A DNA stretch of 64,000 nucleotides from Dermanyssus gallinae (GCA_003439945.1 QVRM01001782.1:372001-436000); one strand, 5' to 3'; shown: positions 24,640 to 39,200, counted from the stretch's first letter. Numbers and translations are program-made. Notes: generated by a model from the sequence alone, not told the origin.

Positions 24640-25078
24640 TAAATTACGATAAGCTGGTTTGTTTGATATGGTGCTTAACCTTGCCTCAAGGGGACTGCAA
24701 ATAGACGCCATGAAGGCCAAGGCGGTGAAGTTCAGAAGACGAGGTTATGATGGGTTTGGCAGCCAATCTGTCAAAAACATTATACGTCGCGGCGACCAAT
24801 TCTTAGAATTTGTCAAATCTTTTCGGTATCTGGAGTTTCGGCTCCATTATACTGGGACGACCTTCACTATGCCCATCGTCGAGACAATGTGCACAACCCT
24901 AGTCCCTCTGTATGGAGAGGTCGGCGCCGCCCGGCGATTGTCCGTCCCGACGGCAGTGGCACTCAAAATTGTCCCAAGGCTGATGTATGGTCTTGACAGA
25001 TGGGGACACCTCACGCTGCACTCAGTACCATTTGAAAGCTTCATTTCGGAATGGGAAAATAAAGTTGAACGAGTCTGA
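24640..25078 (+). mobile_element. Non-LTR reverse transcriptase C-terminal fragment
   Basis: An open frame of about 139 codons reads LNLASRGLQIDAMKAKAVKF, then LEFVKSFRYLEFRLHYTGTTF and ALKIVPRLMYGLDRWGHL, in the order found after the YADD motif of LINE reverse transcriptases (the FRYLGF-type block and the following helical region). The catalytic part is absent. It is an isolated fragment. Confidence 0.72.
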
Positions 25079-28000
25079 CGAGAAGTTGGAGACCTGGATA
25101 TTTTCAGTGCTTCTTACTTCTGGTCTTGCATGTGACAATCGCTACGTCTAAACTAGATACATAGTTCATGGCAATCATCGCCTGGTCTGTTCGAATACAA
25201 ACTCTCACGAAGAGTACACAGTGTGCGCCTGCCGACTGTATGCTCAGGCGTGTACGAAGTATCATGCATCTGCCTGCCTGGCCCTAGCAAAGAGATCCCT
25301 GCACTAAATATGCCGAGAACGGCTAACAAAGATATAAGTATCAATGTTATAAACATGCTCAATAGGAGTGAATTAAATGTGATGATATGTTGTTTAACCA
25401 TAGAGGTGACCAGACGCTAGTAGCGTAGATCGTCAACTTTTTAATAAAGCAGAAGCTTAAGAGACGCGCTATTGACGCATATTTCGATAGAACCAGTGCA
25501 ACGTCAGGGTAAAATTCCACATGGAACAATTTTAAGGGCCATTCTATTCAAGTCACGTTTATTTTACATATAGATTCTCTCAAGGATTGCCTGCAACATT
25601 GCATCATAAAATAAATGTTAATGGTATTAAAATATGCAATGCGCTCGATGAACCTGAAAAGAACGAGAAGTCGAAGCCACAGACTATCGTTTTTGGCAAC
25701 CACATCTCGAACGTGGAAAAAACACATGTATATATCAGACCATCATAACCCAGAATATATCATTGAAGGGTATGCATTAGCACTAGTGAAGTTGACCAAA
25801 TATTTTGACTTCGACTAACCTAGAATTAAAACATTTTTAAAGCAGGTTGTTTTTTTTATTCTAAATTGACCTCGATCTCTCACGAGCTTTAAATCGCCTT
25901 GAGCTATATTTTCATGCTCCAAGGGCCAACCTAAAGTACACCAAAGGTAAATCCTCCCGTCCTTAGGGTGACTCGACGCGTAAACTGAGCCTCGCATTCT
26001 TGTGATGAGGGACTTTAGCAATGTATATACAATGTTTTGCAGCGTATCTAACACCCATACTCAGGTAAGGCAAGCCCAGTAAGGCATCCAGGAGTCAAGA
26101 CAAATTAATTCGACTTAAAACAAAGCGCCTATAGATGTGGGGTACACCAATCGCTAGTCTGAACACCGTGTACTGTGAACAAATGAAAGAAAACTTGACG
26201 GTATTGTGAACTTATGCAAAAGTTGCTACCAATAACTTGTTTGCTTAATGATTTCAACCTAAGTCGTTATTTACGGTTAGACCTTGTTTAAAGCAGGCGC
26301 AAATGTAAACCGTCACTTTCGCCTTATAAAGCCTAAAAGCTACGATAGGCTTCGACTACGGGTATCTTACATACGATATTAACCAAACCATTGAACGCTG
26401 CTTGGACTAACAATACACAAAGTCCAAAGAAAAAGGAACATGCAGGCTTACTAATCTAACTACCAATTGAGATTAACGCAATAGCGTCACTATCGAACTC
26501 ATTTTTGCCACAAACAGTGCAAACAGTCTAATGCACTGGCCTTTTATTAGCAGAACTCCGTAATTGAGCAAGCGCAATTAACACAAGTGCAAACACCATG
26601 CAGAGACGGAATACGCCGCCACTTATGACTGTAGAAGTAGTAAATATTTTTAATTTACTTAGCAAGGCTTTGCGATCGGCAAGTTTTCTTAACGGTGCCC
26701 AGTTCATTGCCATGTATCATCGTACGGCAAAAACCAATCGGTGCTGAGTATTTCGATACTCGATTCAACTGTTTGTATAGATTCGTCCTAATGTTGTGAA
26801 AGGAAATACTTCCCACCAACATTTTCTAAAAACATGTCATCATCATCATAATTATTAGATGTAAAAATAAAAACACAATAGTAATTACACAGCCACTCTG
26901 TTGTCTTGCCGTGGGCCGCTACCGCTGCACCACTTATCTAGCTTTATCAAAGCGATACAGAAGACGAATAGCACATATTTTCCTTTAACATACTAAAATG
27001 AATTCTCCCAGAACTTTTGATAGTCAACTGCTATTTTTACATAACGATATCGCCACTGTTTGCGATATATATAGACCAATCTGATTTCTATTCAAAAATG
27101 AATGCGGTGTACTCGCAATATTTTTGTAGACGGAATATGTCTCCCATTTAGTATATTTACGACTTAGTATCACAACAGAGGCGAACGGGTAAGCAATTAG
27201 CAAACGTATACACGTATCTGAAAATACGATCACAAGGCTGACAAGGTATGTGCACTCGCAGACCCAAAGTATCTTTACGATACACGCTGTTGTTTGCCGT
27301 TCATAAACGATTTTCTAAAATCAAATTGTGCCGCATTCGTCTTTCTAAGTTCGTTTAGTGTTAAATTTAAATAACATATATGCATATATGTACTTGTACA
27401 GACATTACACATATAATACACTATAACAGCACTGTCTTGAAGGGAAGGTTCAAATGCATTCAGCGCCTAATTAATTGAATATATACCATACTTCGCGCAA
27501 ACACCAATGTATAATTTCCAGATCACAAAGCACAATCTTGCTAACAGATTTTGACTACTGTCATACGTCACAATGAGGCGATCGTGCATTATTGAAACTT
27601 AGCATATGTATGAAGTGTCGTTGCTCAGTAGAACAACAGGTGTAGGTATATGAATGGTCAATGTCTGTAGGCAAAGAAAGCAAACACCAGTTGAACTTCA
27701 ATAAAAAGTTATTAAATGACATATCTGTACACAACCTTTAAGGATGCATCAGGTGAACAGTGACCTCCCTCCCCCCTGCTAACAGTCTCTACATGATTTT
27801 ATTTCTGTGTACCTCGCCGAGATTGCGGAAACAGCAGTGACTTCTCTGTGAGGTAAATGCCCAAATTGGAAAAGGAAACAAGATAAGATAACTGCACCTA
27901 AAAGACGTATAGGTCATTATTTCATTCATTGTGCCCGTGCATTTGTCAAAGATCGATCACGGCCCACAGCCATCAGTCAAATAATTAATTAGTAGGCATT

Positions 28001-28671
28001 TTTACACCTCCTAGTACACGTCGAGGTTGCACAGCTGTATAAGGACTCGCCAACCGGGCTCGTTGCGCCTATCGATTGCTCCTAACGAAAGGGCTGTCAC
28101 TTTGTGTCCAGCCCAGAGGAAACCATCACTCAGCGCCGTGACGCATTGTTTTTTAATTCGTTCACCCCAGTGTCGATCTCACGTTGCGGCATTCCTCTCC
28201 CGTTGAAGGACGTTTGACCAGCAGTAAGCTGTCGCCATTTCCGTCCTTGACTCCTTATGTGTACGCTTAGGAGCAGCCATAGCCAACAAAACGTACACAT
28301 ATACACATTTATTAATGATATCCATAAGTAGTACCTACCACTAATATTATTACAAGCTACATTCGATTTAATCCTCTGTATATATACACGTGCAGCCAGG
28401 GAACGACGCTCGCCGCCTGGTTGACACACTCATCATCCCCTTGCTAACCTTGCACGTTATTCAAACAGCCACAGCCAGTTGCAGCAGCTGCGCGCTCTGT
28501 ATATATATATATATATATGCGTGACTATCTTCTATCCTAATAATCTCGCAGCTCTGTCAGCGTCGGTACTGTAGTGACCCTTTACACGTTCTTCGTTTAA
28601 ACAAGAGCATTACGTAAAGTAAAGTGAATAAAGAGGACTAATGAGTCGAATATAATAAATAACGTAATGTC

Positions 28672-28672
<1 letters not shown>

Positions 28673-28707
<35 letters not shown>
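28673..28707. repeat. (TA)n array
   Basis: Pure AT run; another shorter one lies at 28500-28518. Confidence 0.9.
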
Positions 28708-28709
<2 letters not shown>

Positions 28710-29018
28710 TGATACACAAATAAGACAGTACGGAACAGACCGTCGTGCGAAGAATGGCCGTTATTGTTACAAAGGTAATTCAGGTCTTATGCTGTAGATG
28801 TCGGGCTTGGCGATGCGGACTGGAAACGTCACCGACGGAAGAACTGTCGTATTGTTTCGACTAATATGTGTGTTTGGCCCCAGTTAGCTGGGAGCACTAA
28901 TACCCGTCAAGTAATTCTTAATCTCTTAGAATAGTCTCGTCCTCGTGAAGAAGCAAGTGACGTGTCATTGTTCCGTCGTCGCAGCTCTGCTAGTATGAAG
29001 GAGATCTGCGAAAGAGAC

Positions 29019-29019
<1 letters not shown>

Positions 29020-29054
<35 letters not shown>
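29020..29054. repeat. (TA)n array
   Basis: Pure TA run downstream of FBXO11. Confidence 0.9.
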
Positions 29055-29056
<2 letters not shown>

Positions 29057-29818
29057 GGGACACAGAATACCAGCCAGCACGGCGACGTTCAGCGTGAACG
29101 CCGCTAAGCAACGAGATCGAAAATAAAGATATTGTCAGGTCACAGTCGTGTTTCAATTGACGCTTCTGAGTCAGCAAGCGGCTTCTAGCATAGAGGGCTG
29201 GACGCATGGGCACGAACTCGCGTCGCATTTGTCGTCGTTGCTGTGACAGAACGACGCGCTTTGGCAAATCCTGATTCTCCTTTTCCTCCCTTCATCATTT
29301 TCTCTCTCGCTGTCCGTCTCTATCTCTATGGTCGATCTACCAAGACCGGTCTTCAGGCCGGCGGGCTTGCCGGCGGCTGACAACGATGCTGCGTTCGAGA
29401 CTCTGCGACAGCCGAGTTGCTGAATGCGAGGTACGTTTCACATTATTCAAGCGACGACCTTGGCAGTCGTCATCATCAGCCACAGCACAGCATCGTCAGC
29501 AACAATCAATCGCACGTAGACTGGCACTGGCACCTATTCCCCACTACCCCACTCCACCTCCCTTCCAAGTGTATAAATTGCTTGTCGTGCCCACGACCAA
29601 TTTTATGTAAGAATATGAATATTCGTATCGTAAATCGGTTGTCAAGTAGAGTCAATGCTCGCTGGCTGTCTATCTGTACGTGTGAGCGTGTTCGTGTGTG
29701 ATGGTTACCAGTGGTTACCACGGGATTGCTTCTCGTGCGTACGTGGATGTTTGGGGATCAGCAAACGACGAAGAACAAATGAGTTATCAGTATTGTTGTT
29801 GTTGCGGCTTCTACTTCG

Positions 29819-30217
29819 TTAGTTGACCATGAGCGTGTGTGACTCCATTGGCGCAGCTGAGTCATAGAGCGTATCCGTGTCTTGCGTCGGTTCGCCTTGC
29901 AGCTGGCACTGGTTGCTCAGCGTTCCTGCGCCGCAGTCGCAGAAAAAGCGGTCGTGTCGAATGAACTCAACGTCGTGACCCGAATGGCACGAACGGATGC
30001 AGTTTACACAGATGGCGTTGCGGTCCGTCGTGTTGCAGGTGCGGCAGCGATAGAAGTCGTGCATTGGGAACGAAGTGTAGCTGCTAATCTTGTAGAGGCA
30101 CTGACCGCACGCGACCGCCTTCTCAACGGCGTCGTGGTTCCCGTACAGACGATTGTTCTTCAACTGAGGCGCCACTCCGCTGGCCAGACACAGTCCGCCG
30201 AATCGATTATTGAATAC
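29819..30217 (-). CDS. FBXO11: FBXO11 last exon: UBR-type zinc finger and C-terminus
   Basis: 133 codons including TAA. The exon starts with the end of the last beta-helix turn ([14 protein letters not shown]), then encodes the Cys/His-rich finger: [20 protein letters not shown], then [35 protein letters not shown]. This is almost unchanged across animals. The tail DTDTLYDSA fits the family end. Confidence 0.95.
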   Translation of the reverse strand, partial: VFNNRFGGLCLASGVAPQLKNNRLYGNHDAVEKAVACGQCLYKISSYTSFPMHDFYRCRTCNTTDRNAICVNCIRSCHSGHDVEFIRHDRFFCDCGAGTLSNQCQLQGEPTQDTDTLYDSAAPMESHTLMVN

Positions 30218-33200
30218 CTGTCCCATTTAGTAAGCAACGCAAGTTAAAACCAAAAACTTTTTTTTAACGCTCTGACAACCACATTTTAGACGCTCGTAAA
30301 TAAGCTAAGTTGCTTGTGGCACGATATCGTCTAAATGCATCTATCGTCATTGCGTTCTCGTACTGGAATTATATAGGCTTTCTCCAACAGAGGTATGTAG
30401 CAGCAAGGCAATGACAACCACGTCCAACAAATTTAACTAGCACGGCCAGGGCTCGAACTAGCGATGTTTTGCTAGCCGTGGTTGCCATGGCAACGCCCCG
30501 TTTCGAACGGTGCGTTAGCCTAAGCCACCGCCACTACAACGTTAATTTGCAATAAACTTAATTTGCAAGCTCTCTGGTAGGCACAGCTAAATAAATCAGC
30601 AAATATAAGTAGAAGCCCAAAGATAACGCGCTAGCCGTAGTGAACATATACTAGTAACTTCGCTATGACGACTACATAAACCCGCTTCCTTTACACTTTT
30701 GGTTGGTAAAAAAGAACTGCATATTCAAGCACTTTTTTTACCTGGTTGCCATCGAGAGTGGCGGTCGCTCCGTTGGTAATCTCGACCCCGGCCGCAAGTC
30801 CATCAAATATGCGATTTCTCCGTAAGACCGGATGACTTTGTGTGGAAATCAGCACACCCGCCTACGGAACAAGAACAAATAGCCAGGTAAAGCATATCGT
30901 TAAAAAAAAATATTTTATGTCATAACTACATTTACAAACACTTAGTGTGTGTATATGTATAAATAATCAGCTAGCTTCCACATATTTTCTGAAACCGTAC
31001 CTTCAATGGGCACACCCTTTAAGTAGCCCCAGCACACGCCCAGTGGCGAGCGGCTTGCGTCTACACACGCGCACACTACCTTTTCACCTTTTAAAGGAAT
31101 ATCTAACAAACCACATGCTCATGTGTTGAGTAATGAAATGCCCTTAACGTGCGGGTTAGAGCCTTTGTAATTCGCTGGCCTTTTCTTTCAATTCATGTTA
31201 TTTCGTACCCCTGTCAGACCGTCAACTGGGCCAGACATCCCACACCGAAATAATCTAAGTTCGCTCCCTTGTTGTTATACCTGCGCATTTCGGAAGATGT
31301 CATTCTCCTCGAGCACGCCTTTGCCACCGTTGAAGATGCAAACTCCGCCGTCTCGGCCGTCGTAAATTTTGTTGCGTCGTAGCGTGGGGTTCGAATCAGT
31401 TTTTATCCACACACCGGCCATAGCGTTGTCGAAGATCTCATTGTGTTCAAGAACTCCCAAACCTGCAATTTATTGCAGATACCGTTTAGTGACAGCACTG
31501 GTATATTAATGGTTCAGTGCATTTTATAAGCTTTCCTCCACCAATATTCATGCGAAGTTGCCACAACTGTACTTTCTAGATACTACAGTTACATTTCAGC
31601 ACACGTATTCTTGGACAGTTTTTGTCATTTTAGACCCCTTTAAGCAAGCGTTAGATGCTGTCTAAAAACCATAGCGTTACTCTTTGCTATATTGTGGTTT
31701 TCGTATTCCTAGACATGCCACATACGATAATTTGATACATCAGCTATGTATCAAAATATCGTACGTGGCCAACTAAAATCCACTGTAACACAAACGTTGT
31801 CACAAGAATAATAAATCTAAGAACGGTCTTTTAAAAATAAGTTATGAGATTAATATCACACGTATGTCTTAGCGGGAAACTTAAATTTGCCCGATATTAG
31901 CTTAGCACGACCCGGCAGATCTGGGTTTTTCATTGAGGTAACCACAGTCTGTATCATAAATGGCATCTCGTAATTGGTTAAAAATTCTACGCGTATAAGC
32001 AACCAGCGCAGCTTAGCATTGTTCTCTGCAATGACGAACCGGTCGAATTTGTTGTCACCTCAAACCACCGTCGTGTGACCTTCATTCACTTAGCCGCGTA
32101 TGCGTCAGTGTCACGCTAACCACGCAAACTTGGATTACAAAATTAGTTACTATGATACTATCGAACTCGACCGGTACCTCAGAAATGAGCTAACTTCTTG
32201 CCGAACTTTAAATTAAATCAAATCTTTTCAATCAACCACGACCGACTTCCACTTTTTGTGTGACTCAGAGAGATTGCATCTTAGGTAATTACTTCAGAGG
32301 GGCAGAAAATATATTTTTCTGGATTTTACGTACAGATAACTTTCTATTTGTACCTGGGACCAATTGCTTTCAAATTAATAGAGTATATTCACATACCAAT
32401 TCGGGGTGAGCCTGTGCTACCTACATGCGGTGACCTAGTACCCTTTACCCGCGATATCGCAAGACTTCAATGGCAACTCAACAGCAATTCTGAGGCAACG
32501 CATTTCAGGAGGATGTGCCATAATGAAAAGTTCGAACACAAAGGGCATCTTTACTACGTATCCGTAAGCGTACCATTCCAAGATCTTTTTTTATATTGCT
32601 CGGACAGATGATTCTCACATAGGAAAGCGGAGATGGCACAGGAATGCGAAGATACTACTGCTCGACGCACGAAAGAACTTCCACTCCAACCTTAGGAAAA
32701 AACGGACGACCTTATAAAGTATTTGGACAAGACGTTCTCGGGACGTATACTCTTAAATAAGCCTCTAAGTATTTAGCAGATTGGACACACAGCTTTGATC
32801 TAAAGCTCTTATTTATTAACGCTGCCGTCCTTCATGACATGTCAATCCAAGGCCAATGGTATAACAGTGACGGCCAGGCACTGAATACGCACGAGCCTCC
32901 TCAAGAATTCGATGCTGTACATAAAGGTTTTCACTGCTCTTGTCTGGCTAATTCTCACAACCAGAGGTTGAATCCGAACGAAGCGCCCACAAACGCCCAA
33001 AGGAGCTGATAGGTAAGTCGGGACGAAAAGAGTGAGCGAGCAATAAAGGGACGGTATGCAAATAGTTCGTTGGGCAAATTGGAATTGTTTCGATTGGCCC
33101 GGCTACGGCACTCAGTTTGTCAGTTTGTCAGTAGTGGCAATTTTTTGTGTTTGATCATACTACGTACCTCCGTTGTACACCAGTACTCCGCCATTCTGTC

Positions 33201-36200
33201 CTCCCCAGATTTTGTTTCTTCGTATCATCGGATTGCTTCCCGTTCGTATCTGTACACCCGAGTAGAGGTGATTGAAAATGTCGTTCTCTTCGAGCCGGCC
33301 GTGGCCATTGTCATAGAAATAAACGCCAACCTGCTTCCCGGAGTGAATGCGGTTGCGTCGCAACACGGGCGTGCTGCCAGTTGTGATCCACACACCAGCC
33401 AATGTGTTCGCATACACCTAGAAAGTACACAGGTGAAGCATTCGTTAATACAACAGGTTAACATACGTTCGTAGGACATTTTCATGTGTGACAAAAAGTA
33501 TTTTACGAGTAATTGACAACAAGTAGCAAGCGGTCACAACCAATAAAAAATAATGACATTCATACTGATCAATGCCCATTGGGTATATGCTCAATAATAA
33601 TAATAATAACCATGCCATTTATTTTACTTCGTCAGGTAGATCGCATAATTAGATTGTGCCTACCTCATTTTCCTCGATGAGCCCTTGACCTTTTTCATGT
33701 ACGTAAATGCCGCCGTGTTGGCCATGGTGAATTTTGTTGTGTCGCACAATAGGATCCGAGTTTGTCCGGATCTGAATCCCTGCGAGGGCATTACCGTGTA
33801 TATTGTTGTGCTCGATCAATCCACGACCTTCACCAAAAATGTACACACCGCCCTGTCGACCATTGTAAATGTCGTTTCGGCGTATCGTAGGATTGCTATT
33901 TGACGTAATCCACACGCCAGCAAAATTGTTTGAATGAATTTTGTTGACCAGAAACTGACCACGTCCGTTCTCATGCACGTAGACGCCACCCGTCTGGCCA
34001 TGGTGTATTTCACATCTGTAAAAAACAGCAACAGTCATTGGATAGCAAGCATAGATGCCATAGCAATCGTTACGGCAATAGCAAACCAACAATGAGCTCT
34101 GCACAATGAACTTCTGCTGTTGAATTTACACAAAAGGACAGCTGTACGTGTCATCCGCGTAGCATCAGAAGGACCCGATTGATTAGAACCTTGGGCATGC
34201 CTCACTATTATAAAGCATAACATTATAACATTTCATTAATAGTGCAAATATTCCAACACTGCCCTCGACTTAAACAATTCAAGCTAGTCTACTGCTAATT
34301 CAAGTTACGTAGCTTAACAGCGAGTAATGTATGTATATGTAAATCGGTGGTATCTTATGTAAAGAAGGATTATACAAAGAGAAGCTAGACGCACCGTACG
34401 ACGGTCGGGTTTGCACCAGCCTTTACTTCAAAGCCAGCGATGCGATTATTGTGAATATCATTCGCCTCGAAATAGCCTAAGCCGTTGTCAAAGGTGAAGA
34501 CGCCGACGTCTCTCCCATGATGGATATGGTTACGGCGCATGACCGGATTGGCATGGTTCTTCACCCAAACACCCGCCAGTGCGTTCCTGAGGACAATAAC
34601 ATCATTAGAAGACGACGCGACACATATATCAGCATGCAGAGCATTGGAATAACAGAAAATAATAACGATCCTGAGAAGAAATAGACGGTTAATAACGTTA
34701 CCTGGAGATCTCATTTTCCTCGTAAAGACCCTGCGCATGATCGGTGATATAGAGTCCAACGTTCTCGCAGTCGGAAATATCGCAGTGCCGTAGCGTAGGC
34801 TCGGCGCCGATCCCTGTTAGCAACACGGCATAGACATAACGACATAAGGCAAAATGATCAGAAAGATGTCATTGAGGACATCGTTAGAGCAAGCTACCGA
34901 CTTAAGCTGCTCAGTTAGTCAGCTTGTTAGTAGTTAAGAGTGTCAGTTGGGTTCATCTAACAGTACGAGACGCCAACTCTTTTGCCATCTGTAAGATGTA
35001 ACATGTTCGCCCTGCGGCTGTAACTTTATCAAATGCAGCTGAAGGCCTGTGCTACAAGAGTAAACGTTTAAAATATTTGCAACGCAGGAGTTGTATCGTT
35101 GATGGCTCATTTCAAAATAATATTGTCAGGACCTTGCCTCGTCTAATCCAACACTAGCATTTGAGACCTGATGTTCGATTCGATTTAACATCGTTTTTAT
35201 TATAATTACTGTTTTCATCGTTGACGTAGTTAGCATCATTGCTGCTGTACCCTTTATTCACATACATACTGGTGTTTATTTTACAGATCGTTAACCTCTC
35301 CTTTGTTTTTTTATATAACAGAGTACGATACGTTTATTTAATGTTTCATATGTTAATAGTCAAATAATAGTTGGTACTGCTACGGCATTTCTGGCCGTCC
35401 TTCCCCCGGCGATGGAAGCGACCCCACTACCGCCACTGCGTTACCACGTTGAACTTCTATGGAGATACGCTGCACCAGGTACTCCCCGGCTCGCGCATCC
35501 TTTGTCACAGCAGTTACCCTCTTTCCAAGCTCCTTGAGGAACTTGATGGTCGCCTCACCCATAGGCCCTAGCGTTTCCACGGCGATTGGCTAAATTATGT
35601 ACTGCGGCGAGAGCTCCCTGTATTTCGACAATTTGCGACTTTCAGCAAGACGTGCGCTCGGGCCAGCTTCCCGACTTGTGCGCGCAATGTAACTGTTGGC
35701 GAATGCACATGAAACCGTCGCGTCCCACACTAGCAGACGACCCCGTTTCCATGGTGCTAGGGTTTTTCCATCCGGGCGTAGAAGGCTGTTGGCGCACATA
35801 CCGAGGGGCTCTTTCATTGAAGGAATCTGGGCGCTCTGCAGAGCACGGTGTACGACATCGTTGATGGCAAAATGTCGTGAATGGCGACCTGCACTGAACC
35901 GGCAGGACAGCGCATGTTCCGCTGTAGCGGAAACTTTAGACCGACACAGGTTGCAGACGTGCTCTGCGCAGACAGCCTTCCCAAGCCGCAGACCCGAGAC
36001 GATGCGGAGTGTGTTATTGTCCAGCATCGTCCCCAGTTGCGGCGAAGGGAGGGCCTGCAGCCACTTTCCGCTCATTGGATCAAAACAGGCCTTCAGGCGA
36101 GCTTTTCCTTTTAAGTCTAGGGTTTGTGCTAGAAGCGCGTCTTGCCTCTTTTTTACCACCAAGTGGTCTAGTGCTCCCTGAGTTTTTCGCTCGCGGGGCT

Positions 36201-39200
36201 CTCCCCAGCAAACTCGAAACTCCTCCTTTGTTTTGTGTGATTAGCCGTGGTTTGGGGCTAGAAACGTACCAGAAACGCAGACGGCGGCTCCAACGACAGA
36301 CATTGAGCGAATGATACAATGGTCTATGACAGGTGCCGAGTTCTCGTTGATCTCCAAACAATAGTGTTTGTGGTGAGGCACTAAAAATACAAAAGCAGAT
36401 ATAATATAGAGTTAATTTATCGTAATTAAGACTTCCTGTTTTTAAGCATGCTTCTAGGCGCGCAAACTGGTTACTGATTAGAGTCATAATTAGGCGACCC
36501 GAATTGTATATAAAACTCTTTAACACGCATATACTGCCTGTAATGCTATGTGCAGGCCCTGTGTGAAATCCTAGTCTCAAACGGGGCCGCGAACAATCTC
36601 GAAAGGTTCAAAATAAATATATACGTCAGGATGCTATTAAATGTCATGTGAATCCTAGGGACATTATGTACAGCTGTGTTCTAAACTCATTAGACAGGCA
36701 AGACGACGTATTATACACATATATGAAAATGTATGGTCAGATATTTAATCGTGTGTTCAACTACGTCCGCAGCTGTCCAAGACCTGGATTAAACTGTGTT
36801 GTCGAAAGTAATGTCAAAGAAGGCAACCGTAACACAGTTGTTTGCTTGGCAGATAAAAGCAAAACTTCATAGAAATGGAAATGTGTCTGCCTATACTGCT
36901 TGCTGCCTTTTCAGTATCTGGCTCTTCTGCCTGCAGTTTTATGCTTACATCAATAGCAATGGTCATATGGATAATGGTGGCTGATATGGTGAAAGCACAT
37001 AAAACATTAGTAATACGTGAATGACTCCATCACTCCTTTACACTCACCGCTTGAACCGACGTCGGGCGCAAAGCGCAGCGTAACATAACCAAGGTATGAG
37101 CCCCGACTTCCTTCAACGAACGTAATCGTTGACTCTTTATCACGCTCGAGAACGACGGTTTCGGCAGGATTCCAGCCCGGTCCGCAACCAAGCATATGTA
37201 CGGGACTATCCACAATTAAAAACTCGCCCTTGTAATTGCCACTGTGAATCAAGATGAGTGGGTGAGGCCGATCGGCTGACCCGCCTAAACACCCATTTGC
37301 ATTTGATGCCGCCCGACCAAGGGTGTCGTCACCACGGCCGCCTCCGCCCAAGGAAGCTCCCATAGCCGAAGGTAACGAACCATCTGCTCCGAGGTGACGA
37401 CCCGATGAATACCCGAGGCCACTGGCGTTGCTGTTTGCATCCATCTCTTCTGTGTAAGTGAAGGCACTCTCAATCGTATCAAAGTACATGATCGACCTTC
37501 CGCGGTACCTAAAAATGAAACGCGTTCCTTCCGTAAGATGCAATATGACCTCCTCTATATAATAATATAATATATAGAGGTTGCATATATGCACCGCAAA
37601 TTGGTTTCCTAGTTAGATAAAGTTAATACCAAAGTGCGCTATAATCGGAAATTGTCAAAGAAAAAAGACAAACAGGGAGCAGATGGTACATAGTGTGTCT
37701 CAGTAAAACATAAACATAGTAAAGTTTTCGGGCTGACCCTCAGCCAAGATTTAACGTCCACGGAACTGTTTTTACATTGCTTGATAGACGGATCCCCATA
37801 AATACAAATGTGCACCGGTGGGGCTCGAACCCGCGCACCTATGTGGTTCCTCTGGTTGCGAGGCGGAGGCTTTCCACCACGCCACCGGGCTTGACACTAG
37901 CGCCACATAAACATAGTGAGTCTCAGTAAAACATAGTGCTTGGCGACTTTCCACTATTATTAAAAATTCATGTACAAGTCAATTATCATTGCAGATATAA
38001 ACGGATGTATAACTTGATTGTGCTGTTGCCGTTACGTTAATGGAGTGTGACATGAATTACTATGACATAGGAATTCGTGCCTAGCATTCATCCTAGGCGG
38101 ATAAAGCAGGTTTCCTTGACGAATGACAATTACAATTTTGCGTTATTAATTATGCCTTTGAAACATTTGCGTTTCGAGTACGATTCCAACTAATACTTTA
38201 ACATGGATGCCACAGGCCTAGTAATTATTGCTCAAACAAACATTTAACATAAACTACGCTGTGCAATATATATACAATGAAATATGCAACAAGAAAGAAA
38301 GTATTATACTTACAAGAATGCTTCAAAAATAAATAATAAGTACAATAGTCAAACATGTATGAAAGTCAATACGTACATATTCAGAGCAACTACAGGTAAA
38401 AGATACTAACTATAGAGAAGTAAAAGTGAGGTAAATAAAAAGGCAACACATACCTTTCCGGATTGGCTTCAATTTTGGCTTGCCATCCAGGCCGAACATG
38501 GACACCTCGGTAAAGCTGACGGAAGCTCTCTTTCCAGGGATTACTGGCTAAAAGTATCCCGCACCCTGAAAATAAATAAAAACATCTTTTAGATCATAAA
38601 TACTACTAGAAAATATTTAGTTTATTAGGACGCAACTGATAATATATATATATATGTATATATATACATACATATGTATATACACACGCATATATATGCA
38701 ATACAAGTGTATTTTTATTAAAAAAAGGGGCAAAAGCATTATTAACGACTTCGGCATTGGCTATTTCCAGTGCGTGAATAGATACGAGTGTCAACCCGTC
38801 GTTGGTACTCCTCTACACTAGGGAGTACAATTTCGGCACGAGCAATTTTGCAGCGCCAGGACAGACGCTTAATGAACCTGTCCTGCACGCGTTGCACCAG
38901 TGCCACATCTTTCCCATGGAAGGGTTCCCAGACATGAGCGCAATACGTGAGCTTCGGTACTACTATTGTTTCGTACAGCTTTATATACATTTTAAGGTCC
39001 TGCAAGATAAACGTTCTATATATATATATATATATACATATGTAGATCGTAAAGTCATAATACACTTACATATACATTATATCATATGTAGGATATTAAA
39101 AGGATCGAATATATAGTATTCGATCCTTTTAATATCCTACATATGATATAATAGTATAGAAATCGCTAGTGTACTAGAGTGGGCCGCAAACAAAGTGGTC

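Larger units (their letters stand above)
25080..29818. other. Gene-free region between LINE fragment and FBXO11
   Basis: No convincing coding frame or splice-bounded exon was found on either strand. It holds only short (TA)n arrays. This should include the FBXO11 3' UTR. Confidence 0.55.

Noticed and set aside
36080..36580. Minus-strand ORF of 166 codons
   Set aside because: It covers FBXO11 exon 36270-36380 in the wrong frame; the conserved protein is in another phase.
37780..37898. Possible functional tRNA gene
   Set aside because: Only the A and B boxes are tRNA-like, the unit recurs with a shared non-tRNA tail, so a SINE is the better reading.
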